From Clostridia bacterium (GTDB lineage Bacteria > Bacillota > Clostridia > Oscillospirales > CAG-272), in contig JAGAFM010000075.1 in NCBI GenBank assembly GCA_017612655.1, positions 1-20,523 of the forward strand: DNA of 20,523 bases. The letters run 5' to 3'. The notes beneath the pieces are model-generated. The model saw only the letters and a list, made by a program, of their open reading frames with translations, was not told where the DNA came from and did no database searches. Of the stretch, positions 1 to 7,700 are shown one piece after another; position 1 is the stretch's first letter, and each line of letters begins with the position of its first letter. The translations under genes and the position numbers were made by a program.

Positions 1-3
1 AAT

Positions 4-37
4 CAAGGGAAAACTCACTTTTCCCCTTGCAAGGGAA
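4..37. other. Overlapping inverted repeats at the left edge
   Basis: Two overlapping dyads can be read. CAAGGGAAAA (4-13) pairs with TTTTCCCCTTG (19-29) around a 5-nt loop with one bulged C. TTCCCCTT (21-28) pairs with AAGGGAA (31-37). The two are mutually exclusive because they share the central arm, and they cover the -35 box of the promoter at 27-55. The first could be the end of an upstream gene's terminator, the second an operator. The window edge hides the context. Confidence 0.4.
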
Positions 38-55
38 CCGATTCTGCGCTATAAT
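27..55 (+). promoter_or_regulatory. SigA-type promoter upstream of the pseudouridine synthase gene
   Basis: TTGCAA (27-32), a 17-bp spacer, then perfect TATAAT (50-55). Transcription would start near position 62. The -10 box overlaps the first in-frame ATG (54-56), so that ATG would not be on the transcript made from this promoter. Confidence 0.6.
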
Positions 56-1055
56 GAAAAGACCGGAACGGCCGTCCGTCCGAAACAGTCGGAGGACGGA
101 CTTCCCGGGGCGAACCATCCGGACGGAGAACGGGAGGGAAGGAAGAACGGAATACCGGATCACATCCGAATGGGACGGACAGTCCCTCAAGGCCTTCCTT
201 CGCGCGCAGGGGTATTCCACCGGAGCCATGACCGTGCTCAAAAAACGGGAAGACGGCCTTCTGGTGAACGGGACGCACGCTACGGTCCGCTGTCTGCTGC
301 GGTCGGGAGACCTTCTCACGGTAGCGGAGGAGGACAGAGAGGCGAAAGACACCCTGGTTCCCGTCCCGATGGCCCTGGATATTCTCTACGAGGGCGACGA
401 GTACCTCGTGATCAATAAACCGCCGCGCATGCCGACCCATCCCTCTCACGGACACCGCGAAGACACGCTGGCGAACGGACTCGCGGCGCGTTTTGCGGAG
501 AGAGGAATCCCGTTTGTGTTCCGGGCCTGCAGCCGTCTGGACCGGGATACGAGCGGCGCGGTTCCCGTGGCAAAAACGCAGCGGGCAGCCTGCCGGTTTG
601 CGCAGGCGCATCGGGCAGGGCTGGTAGAAAAACGGTATCTTGCCGTTCTGGAGGGGACGCTTCCGGAACGCGAAGGCGTGATCGAGCTCCCGATCCGAAG
701 AGAGGAAGACTCCGTGATCCGAAGGGTTACGGCGCCGGACGGCGCTCCCTCGCGGACCGAATACCGCGTGATCGGGGAAAGGCGGGCGGAGGACGGAACC
801 GTCCTGACGCTGGTGTCCGCCTGTCCCGTTACGGGCAGAACCCATCAGCTTCGCGTCCATTTTGCCGCGGTCGGCGCACCCATTCTGGGAGACTTTCTCT
901 ACGGAAGAGAATCCGACCGGATCGGAAGACAGGCATTGCACGCCGCAAGAATCGCGTTTCCCGGCACAGACGGCACCCGGATCACAGCCGAGGCTCCTGT
1001 CCCGGAAGATCTGGACCGGCTTGTCCGATGGATCGGGGAAACAGACACAGACTGA
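54..1055 (+). CDS. RluA-family 23S rRNA-type pseudouridine synthase
   Basis: A predicted RNA pseudouridine synthase that isomerises uridine to pseudouridine in rRNA or tRNA. An N-terminal S4-like RNA-binding region is followed by the RluA catalytic domain. The family motif RLDRDTSG is encoded around 534-557, with the catalytic Asp codon at 540-542. Other family blocks are the VINKP stretch, the VEKRYLA stretch and the GRTHQLRVH motif. Coordinates use the first conventional ATG, but a SigA promoter overlaps it. Homology seems to begin only near EYRIT (150), directly after GGGAGG (132-137) and an ACG codon at 147. A start at ACG-147 would give 302 aa, a normal family length, so the first 31 codons drawn here may be untranslated. 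The stop lies 21 bp before the DUF3810 gene, implying an operon. The family is certain; the exact target base is unknown. Confidence 0.9.
   Translation: MKRPERPSVRNSRRTDFPGRTIRTENGREGRTEYRITSEWDGQSLKAFLRAQGYSTGAMTVLKKREDGLLVNGTHATVRCLLRSGDLLTVAEEDREAKDTLVPVPMALDILYEGDEYLVINKPPRMPTHPSHGHREDTLANGLAARFAERGIPFVFRACSRLDRDTSGAVPVAKTQRAACRFAQAHRAGLVEKRYLAVLEGTLPEREGVIELPIRREEDSVIRRVTAPDGAPSRTEYRVIGERRAEDGTVLTLVSACPVTGRTHQLRVHFAAVGAPILGDFLYGRESDRIGRQALHAARIAFPGTDGTRITAEAPVPEDLDRLVRWIGETDTD
133..149 (+). promoter_or_regulatory. Shine-Dalgarno before a possible ACG start codon
   Basis: GGAGGGAAGGA (133-143) is a strong ribosome-binding sequence placed at normal distance from ACG at 147-149, and the next codons (GAA TAC CGG) begin the recognisable homology. 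There is no ATG, GTG or TTG in frame between 57 and 227. The site would be pointless for a start at 54. Confidence 0.4.
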
Positions 1056-1076
1056 AAACAGAGAGGAGGAGGCTCC

Positions 1077-2228
1077 ATGACGGATTCCGTAAAAGAGAAT
1101 CAGAAAAAGCGGACGTCTGCCCGCTCGATCCGGAACTGGATTCCGCCTCTGTTTCTGATCGGATGCGGATTTGCCGCCGTATCGGGGATCCTTTTGATCC
1201 TGTGCAGGCAGAACGAAACTTGGGCGGACGGAATCAACCATTACTACGGCGGACTGATCCGGATCGCCTCCTGTTATCTGACCCAGCTGATTCCGTTTTC
1301 TGTGGCGGAAACCTTGCTGCTGTTCTCACCGTTCCTCGCGTTTCTTCTGATCAGGCGAGCCTGGATCCGGGGAAAGGAAAGTATCTGCGCCTGCGTCCGC
1401 TATCTCCTGAAGCTGGTCGGTGTGATCGGGATCGTTTTCTCCCTGTTCGCGTCCTCTCTCGGGTTCGGCTTTTCCGAATCGTCGATTGCTTCAAAGCTGC
1501 GGCTGCAGGAAAAGAAAGTGACTGCGGAGGAACTGGCAGAGACGATGACCTGGCTTATCGGAGAGGCCAACGCGCTTTGTTCCGAGGTCGATTTCGTCTA
1601 CGGAGACCGGTCCGTTTCTCCTTTGACCGGTCTGCTCGAACTCTGCACGGAACTGACTGACGGATTCCACAGATTCCGACAGGACTGTCCTTCTTTTTAT
1701 TCGTTCCCCTCGGTGGTCAAACCGGTGGCAATCAGCGAAGGAATGTCGTACACCCATTTCACGGGAATGTTCACGTTCTTTACCGGAGAAGCGAACCTGA
1801 ATATTGATTTTCCCGATTATACTCTGCCATTTACCGCGGCCCACGAGATGGCCCATCAGCGCGGTTTTGCCAGAGAAAAAGAAGCGAATTTTGTCGCTTT
1901 TCTCGTAACCGTCAGCTGTGATTCACCCTATATCCGCTATTCCGGCTACGTCAGTATGGTGGAGTATTTTTCTTCCGCTCTTTACAAAGCGGACAAGGAT
2001 CTCTGGAAAGAAACCATGGGAAAGCTGGATGCACGGATTCAGGGAGAGCTCCGATCCTACAATGCTTTCTTTGCAAAATACAAGGAGAGTCAGGCCGCCA
2101 AGGTTTCCACGGCGATCAACGACAGCTACCTAAAACAGCAGGGACAGTCCGCCGGGGCTGCCAGCTACGGCCTGGTGGTGGATTTGACGGTTGCCTACTA
2201 TCAGCAGAGAATTCAGGGGAATCGGTGA
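1077..2228 (+). CDS. DUF3810-family membrane protein with HExxH metallopeptidase motif
   Basis: A 383-aa protein of the DUF3810 family. About three hydrophobic segments occupy the N-terminal third (near residues 18-42, 72-97 and 108-130). The rest is predicted to lie outside or beside the membrane. It carries the zinc-peptidase-type motif HEMAH at residues 256-260, followed by GFAREKEANF. E269 would be a plausible third zinc ligand, the usual HExxH...E arrangement. The substrate is unknown; peptidase activity is inferred from the motif only. The start is well supported: GAGGAGGAGG lies just before ATG-1077. It follows the pseudouridine synthase gene by 21 bp with no terminator between, so both probably share the promoter at 27-55. 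No clear terminator follows the stop. Confidence 0.85.
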   Translation: MTDSVKENQKKRTSARSIRNWIPPLFLIGCGFAAVSGILLILCRQNETWADGINHYYGGLIRIASCYLTQLIPFSVAETLLLFSPFLAFLLIRRAWIRGKESICACVRYLLKLVGVIGIVFSLFASSLGFGFSESSIASKLRLQEKKVTAEELAETMTWLIGEANALCSEVDFVYGDRSVSPLTGLLELCTELTDGFHRFRQDCPSFYSFPSVVKPVAISEGMSYTHFTGMFTFFTGEANLNIDFPDYTLPFTAAHEMAHQRGFAREKEANFVAFLVTVSCDSPYIRYSGYVSMVEYFSSALYKADKDLWKETMGKLDARIQGELRSYNAFFAKYKESQAAKVSTAINDSYLKQQGQSAGAASYGLVVDLTVAYYQQRIQGNR

Positions 2229-2310
2229 AGCCTCCACTGCAGTGCTCCCTGAAATTGTTAATTAGTTGTAAATTAAAAAATAATTTTCGGTTAACAATCA
2301 AACCGTTCTC

Positions 2311-2339
2311 TTCACAGATTCCCACTTTGAGGTTATAAT
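2311..2339 (+). promoter_or_regulatory. SigA-type promoter for murA
   Basis: TTCACA (2311-2316), 17-bp spacer, TATAAT (2334-2339). Expected transcription start near 2346, giving a leader of about 126 nt before murA. An inverted pair TTGTTAA (2255-2261) and TTAACAA (2291-2297) lies just upstream in an AT-rich stretch. Confidence 0.65.
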
Positions 2340-2345
2340 GATCAG

Positions 2346-2471
2346 GTGAATTTGGCGCGGGAAGGTACGTGTAAGTGCACTCCCCGCCTTTCCTCGCGCA
2401 ACTCTGGAACGCTTTTCCGTTCTCCCAACGACCTGAAAGAGAGGAAACGTCTCCCCGGGGACAGAGTCATA
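2346..2471 (+). promoter_or_regulatory. Structured 5' leader of murA
   Basis: The leader can fold. GCGCGGGAAGG (2355-2365) pairs with CCTTTCCTCGCGC (2387-2399), with two bulges. GAACG (2407-2411) pairs with CGTTC (2418-2422). The only Shine-Dalgarno-like sequence before murA is the GGGG of the CCCCGGGG palindrome (2453-2460), so ribosome access could depend on folding. No known riboswitch class was recognised. The reading frame is also open here, but no ribosome site supports translation from 2346. Confidence 0.4.
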
Positions 2472-3761
2472 ATGGAAAAAATCGTCATCAACGGCGGGAA
2501 ACCGCTAATGGGTTCCGTTGAAATCAGCGGGATGAAGAATGCCGCGCTGGGCGTCCTTTTCGCAACCGTTCTGGTTGAGGGAACCTGCGTGATAGAAAAT
2601 CTTCCGGACATCAGCGACGTATCCGTAACCCTGGAGATCCTTCGGGAGATGGGGGCGGAAATCCGCAGGCTGGACGCCACCACCTATTCGATCAACACAA
2701 AGCGCTTCGATCTCGGCGCCTCTCCGATGGAGTTGACACGGAAAATGAGGGCGTCCTATTATCTGATCGGCGCGGAACTGGGGCGGTTTCATCAGGCTTC
2801 CTCCGGCCTTCCCGGAGGGTGTGATTTCGGCGTTCGCCCGATCGATCAGCACATCAAAGGATTCGAAGCGATGGGAGCCAAGGTTCTCGTCGACGGAGGA
2901 CGTATCGAGGCGGATGCGAAATCAGGCCTGTTCGGCGGACAGATCTATTTCGACAACACCTCGGTCGGTGCGACCATCAATATGCTGCTTGCGGCGTCCC
3001 GTGCAAAGGGAATGACCGTGATCGAAAACGCGGCGAAAGAACCTCACGTGGTTGATGTCGCGAACTTCCTAAATGCCTGCGGAGCCAGAATCTCCGGCGC
3101 CGGAACCGACGTGATCAAGATTCGCGGTGTGGAGCGGCTTCACGGATGCACCTATGCGATTATCCCGGATATGATAGAGGCGGCAACCTTTATGATTGCT
3201 GCTGTTGCGACGGGCGGAACACTCCGCATTCGAAACGTGATCCCCAAACACTTGGAATCTGTTTCCGCAAAACTGGAGGAGATGGGAGTTTCCATCGAGG
3301 AAGAGGACGAGGAAATCATAGTTTCCGCTCAGGAAAGACTCAATCGGGTTCACATTCGGACCATGCCCTATCCCGGCTTTCCTACGGATGTTCAGCCTCA
3401 GATTTGCGTTCTGCTTTGTCTGGCAAGAGGAACAAGCATTCTGTACGAGGGCGTTTGGGACAACAGGTTCCGGTACGTCGACGAGTTGCGCAGGATGGGC
3501 GCAGATATTAAGGTCGAAGGAAAGACCGCGATTGTTGAAGGGGTAGGCAACCTGTCAGCGGCTACCGTCCACGCGATCGACTTAAGGGCAGGTGTTGCCA
3601 TGGTAATCGCTGGGCTTTCCGCGAAGGGAACAACGGTGGTTGAAGGGGTTCAATACATCCAGCGCGGTTACGACAACATCGTCGGGAAACTGAAGGCGGT
3701 CGGAGCCGACATTAAAAAGATTACCGTCCCCGACGGTCAAAAGTACGAGATCGCAAATTAA
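2472..3761 (+). CDS. murA: UDP-N-acetylglucosamine 1-carboxyvinyltransferase (MurA)
   Basis: Cytoplasmic enzyme of the first committed step of peptidoglycan synthesis: it transfers enolpyruvate from PEP to UDP-GlcNAc. The product is 429 aa, within the family's usual length. The N-terminal block SGMKNAALGVL matches the conserved substrate-binding Lys-Asn. The PEP-reactive cysteine is C117 in LPGGCDFGVRPIDQH; this is the residue fosfomycin alkylates. The YYLIGAELGRF-type sequence before it resembles the second MurA paralogue (MurAB/MurZ type) of Firmicutes, so another murA may exist elsewhere in the genome. ATG-2472 was chosen because the protein begins with the typical MEKIVINGGKPL; the upstream in-frame codons lie in the leader right after the promoter. 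Its ribosome site is weak. A 94-aa orphan gene follows after 32 bp. Confidence 0.97.
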   Translation: MEKIVINGGKPLMGSVEISGMKNAALGVLFATVLVEGTCVIENLPDISDVSVTLEILREMGAEIRRLDATTYSINTKRFDLGASPMELTRKMRASYYLIGAELGRFHQASSGLPGGCDFGVRPIDQHIKGFEAMGAKVLVDGGRIEADAKSGLFGGQIYFDNTSVGATINMLLAASRAKGMTVIENAAKEPHVVDVANFLNACGARISGAGTDVIKIRGVERLHGCTYAIIPDMIEAATFMIAAVATGGTLRIRNVIPKHLESVSAKLEEMGVSIEEEDEEIIVSAQERLNRVHIRTMPYPGFPTDVQPQICVLLCLARGTSILYEGVWDNRFRYVDELRRMGADIKVEGKTAIVEGVGNLSAATVHAIDLRAGVAMVIAGLSAKGTTVVEGVQYIQRGYDNIVGKLKAVGADIKKITVPDGQKYEIAN

Positions 3762-3793
3762 GAGTCGGAACGGACTAACGGAGGAAGCATTGC

Positions 3794-4078
3794 ATGGAGA
3801 AGGGACAGGTTGAGGGGTCCTTCCTGACTTACCAGGGAAAACCTTTTGTTCGGCAGGATAATGCCTATGTCTGGGGAGATATGCGGGACAAGGCGGTTGT
3901 TGTGCTGTTTGTTTTGACCAACAAAACCGTAAACGGAACAGAAGTCCCGGATGACATTCTGGTTCAGGTTGTCAGTACGGACGATAAGCACGAGGTGTTG
4001 AAGTCAGGTCAGAAGAAAGGCCTTTACGACGCCCTGGATATCGGAACCGTTTGGCTGAAGAGGGAAATCGGGGACTGA
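3794..4078 (+). CDS. Small hypothetical protein downstream of murA
   Basis: A 94-aa protein I do not recognise. It has no signal peptide or membrane segment, is rich in charged residues and appears mostly beta (alternating runs such as AVVVLFVLTN and DDILVQVVST). The start is well supported: GGAGG (3780-3784) sits ten bases before ATG-3794. It lies 32 bp after murA with no promoter between and ends just before a strong terminator, so it is probably the last gene of the murA transcript. A role connected with the cell wall would be a guess from position only. Confidence 0.75.
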   Translation: MEKGQVEGSFLTYQGKPFVRQDNAYVWGDMRDKAVVVLFVLTNKTVNGTEVPDDILVQVVSTDDKHEVLKSGQKKGLYDALDIGTVWLKREIGD

Positions 4079-4106
4079 GAGGGCTTGAATCACTGCAAAA
4101 GAGAAG

Positions 4107-4129
4107 AAGGATCGAAAGGTCCTTTTTTT
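4107..4129 (+). terminator. Intrinsic terminator closing the murA transcript
   Basis: AAGGATC (4107-4113), GAAA tetraloop (4114-4117), GGTCCTT (4118-4124; one T-G wobble), then a continuous T run to 4129. Confidence 0.9.
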
Positions 4130-4480
4130 GTTGCAAAAAAAAACATCATTTTTAATGGCTTTTTCGGAATTTGTTTGACTGGTTGAATTTCCTTTTTCCG
4201 ACCTTGGCCCCCAATGATTAACTTGGGGAACAGTATGCCCATCTTTTCAGTGCTCTTTTTGTGACCTTCAGGGCGTCTCTCCGTAGATGATCTGAAATCG
4301 AGACGCCTGACATATGAATATAGTCTGAGCGTCTGCGGGGGTCCACAAGGGATCTTCCCCGGCATCTCTGCCATTTCGAATTATTTGTAATAAAGCTTTC
4401 GGGAACGGAACCAGACAGAGCCGTAGCAAGCTGAGATGCCCTTACTGCAATGCATGTGTGGAGATTTTTTCTTTCACAAA
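4130..4480. other. Gene-poor region with several inverted repeats; candidate structured RNA
   Basis: No convincing gene is seen. The short antisense open frames here overlap each other, lack ribosome sites and match nothing familiar. Perfect or near-perfect dyads are seen. CCCCAA (4209-4214) pairs with TTGGGG (4223-4228). CAGGGCGTCTC (4269-4279) pairs with GAGACGCCTG (4300-4309), with one bulge. GGCATCTC (4361-4368) pairs with GAGATGCC (4433-4440), enclosing TTATT-TGT-AATAA (4381-4393). AGACGC (4301-4306) can alternatively pair with GCGTCT (4329-4334). No consensus promoter was found for either strand, so an RNA gene is only a possibility. Confidence 0.35.
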
Positions 4481-4488
4481 AAAAAGAA

Positions 4489-4517
4489 TTGATCAACCGC
4501 AGGAAATATGCTATAAT
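4489..4517 (+). promoter_or_regulatory. SigA-type promoter for the large surface protein
   Basis: TTGATC (4489-4494), 17-bp spacer, TATAAT (4512-4517). Transcription would start near 4524, giving an unusually long leader of about 197 nt. Confidence 0.65.
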
Positions 4518-4523
4518 CGAAGG

Positions 4524-4720
4524 GGTCGGAAAAGACATAACTGGTTCTATTGAAATCTTTTGCTTGAAAATGTTAGCACACCTATCTTGGTTATAGGAAT
4601 CCTCTCGAATTCAGATTAAAAACTGCGCACAAAATTGATTCGCGTGTACCCGCCGACAGCGAGGTACCCGGAGTCAATTTCACAAAGCAGTTCGCCTGCG
4701 AGACAAGGAGGAACAGTAAC
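4524..4720 (+). promoter_or_regulatory. Long structured leader of the surface-protein gene
   Basis: Hairpins seen by eye: CCTAT (4581-4585) with ATAGG (4593-4597), and a larger one in which AAATTGA (4632-4638) pairs with TCAATTT (4674-4680) enclosing GTACC (4646-4650) with GGTAC (4663-4667). AGGAGG (4706-4711) is the ribosome site for ATG-4721. No T run follows the hairpins, so a transcription attenuator is not evident. I could not match the leader to a known riboswitch. Confidence 0.4.
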
Positions 4721-7700
4721 ATGTCAGTGGAGCACAGGAAGATGAGAAGTCTTGGCATTGCGATCCTGTCGACGGTATTATCAGCGATCTTGCTCATCAC
4801 AGACTGCGTAGGCGCAGCAGCCGAAGATGTAACCCCTGATAAGGGCAAGTCGGTTTATGATGCGATCGTTTCGATGGGTGAACTTGCCCCGGCCGCATAT
4901 AACAACGCGCTGAGCGACGACCCGTACGGATACGGCGTCGACGTCCCGTTTTATATGATGGCCTCGAACGAACTGCTGGTAATAAGAACGCAGGACCTTA
5001 AAAACGGAGGGTCGCCCGAATTCTCCAGCTACACCAACCTCGGAGAAAAAGCAGAACAGACAAACGAATACTTCCGGTGGGATAAGAACGATCTTTTGGC
5101 CGAGGCTATCTCTACCGCGGATTACAGTCTGCCGAATTCCGCTGAGATGGCCCTTAACTACGTGCAGGCGATCGCTTTCGACCCTGTCGGCACCGGCAAG
5201 GACGACCATGTCGCCCTGATAGGCGTCCACTATTTTTCCAAAGAAAGCAAAAAGCTCTACCTTATCGTATACGACAACGCCGGACATAATAGCGGTTACG
5301 TAGAGCTCGGCACCGTCAACTGGATGATTGACGAATACTTCAGCGGAATGAACTATCTGTCGATCACCGCCGGCGACTATAACGGAGACGGAAAGGACAC
5401 GCTGGTCGTATTCGGTGCTTTCGATTATGAACTGAACACCCAGAACATCCAGGATTCCAAGACAATGGGTCTGTACGAACTTACCGTAACTTCAACGGGA
5501 AGCTCCGTTTCGGTCAGGAAGAAGAACAGCACGGCTGATAACACGCTGCTGATGAGCAATCGCTTTGGAATCGGCACATTTGACACTGACACCACGGACG
5601 AGAGTATCCGGGCGATCATCGGTGCGCAGGTGGAAACGGGCGATCTCAACGGCGACAGAGTCGACGACCTTGTGGTATGCTCCTATGCGGGACAGATCGC
5701 GAATTCCAACGATTACGAACGTGACAGAGATCTGCGCTGCCCGTTCGTTGCGGTCTCGCTGGGCGAGCGTAACGGTACCGGAAACATCGTCTCCAACCTG
5801 TCCTGCCAGACCGTCATCACCCAGACGAGCGAATCGGATGAGGACATTGACGAGACCATGGTCGCTCCCGGCCTTTCGGTAGGCGACATCGACGGCGACG
5901 GCAAGGAGGACATTGTCGTTGCGGGTATATACGACGCCATTAAAGATAATCCCAAGGATCATTCTTTCGGCCGTCACTATCGCATAAAAGACAGCTACGA
6001 CGACAGTAAATTTCTTGTGGCCGCATATGGCGTCAAGAACGGAGGAATCATCACTGAGGCGCTCAATTCCGTTCCCAGCAACAAGTACACTTCGGATGGT
6101 TTCTATGAAGGCGACAAGGCTTTTGCACCGCAGGCCGTGCAGTGTGTAGCATTTGAGGGCAAGGGCAACAGGGAAACGATCTTCATCAACGGCAATCTCT
6201 ATCAGTTAAAGAACGGCGAAATCAAACGTTTCGATTCCGATGATGAAAACTGCAACAATAAATACTTCCAGGAGGCCGACAATAAACTCGGCGGCAGCGG
6301 CGGTTCCGATCTGAAGAACACGTTCTTCTGGGACATCTGCGCCGGGAACTTCGACGGCGACCCGATGGGCAGAGAAGAGGTCGTATTTGTCACCTGCCTT
6401 AAGACCAGCGGCAAGGAGGTTTATCACTTTGCCATGGGTATGGTGACTTCGGAATACGACGATGAAGGCACGTATAATTACCGGTTCACCGATTACGATA
6501 TCTTTAACAAAGGATACTGGCCGAAATCCGGCGAGGCAGGAGCGAAGCTGAGCGACAACCGCGGGCTGAACTTCGCGGTCTGCGCCGTCGACAACAACAA
6601 CGACGGCATCATCTGCCGCTACAAGGGCAAGGGCTACGTTTACTCCGACCCGCAGGTCATGGCGATCCTTCAGGCAGCTCCGTTTTTTGATGAGCTGCAG
6701 GATTATCTCGTCGATACCAACGACACGACGTACAGTGTATCTCAGAGTTTCACCTATGAGAAATCGACGTCAAACTCCGTCTCGTACGGTATCGGCGTCT
6801 GCGGCAGTCTTGACACGGGCGTGGCGGAAATAGAGATGGAAGCCGGTTACGCGATGGACTGGACGGAAACGTTCACAAGATCGCTGACCACGTCGACGAC
6901 GTACAGCTGGTCGGCAAACTTTGAGGACTCGGTCGTCGTTTACCGTACCCCGACGATGCTGTACCGTTACGAGGTGCTGAGAAACGGCGAATGGGACGAG
7001 GACAACGCGCTCGTTGTTTCTGTGCCGGGCACAGCCTCGTATCAAGTTATTCCAGTGGACGATTACAACAGCTTCGTAGACTATTACAATGCCGAAATGG
7101 CCAGAAAAGCAAAGGCGAACGGCTCGAACGGCACGCCGCCGCAGCTTGACAAAGTGGTCGATCCGTACCTGCAGCACGAGGGCGATCCGTTCTCATACCG
7201 CCGCAGCGCCGGAAGCGGCGTGACGATGCTCCAGACCACACCTCAAGCGTTCAACGTCGGTTCAAGCTCCACAGGCTTCGACTGGTCACAGGAATCCTCT
7301 TACAGCGAGTCCGAGGAAACGTCGCACGGATTTACCTTCGATATGACGATCATGTGCGGCTTCGAGGTGTTCGGTCTCGGCGCAAAGGCCGGCGTACACG
7401 AGTCGCTGCAATACATGCACGGCCACAGCACCACTACCACCCAGGCGACAGGCAAAGGCGTTTCCTGCACGGTATACAACTTGGAGACGAAGGCGCTGAA
7501 CGACGACAACATCGACCTTGACACGGTCCGCAACTATAGTTTCAGTTATCAGATGGCAACCTGGGAATCGACCGTTCAGGCGGACGATCCGAGCGGAAAC
7601 GAAAAAGTTCCGACTTTCGGCTACGTGCTCTCCAACGTAAAGGCCGGAACGCCTCCGGTGGTCGATCTCGAGGCCGAATACAACGACGATCACACGGCGA

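Noticed and set aside
15..1241. 408-codon antisense frame opposite the pseudouridine synthase
   Set aside because: The plus strand carries all family motifs; the antisense sequence is low-complexity basic and unrecognisable.
4269..4309. Hammerhead-type ribozyme in the hairpin loop
   Set aside because: TAGATGA and GAAA are present but the required CTGATGA core and stem order are not.
4090..4538. Two overlapping short antisense frames in the gap before the surface-protein gene
   Set aside because: They overlap in different frames, lack ribosome sites and cover the terminator and promoter of real genes.
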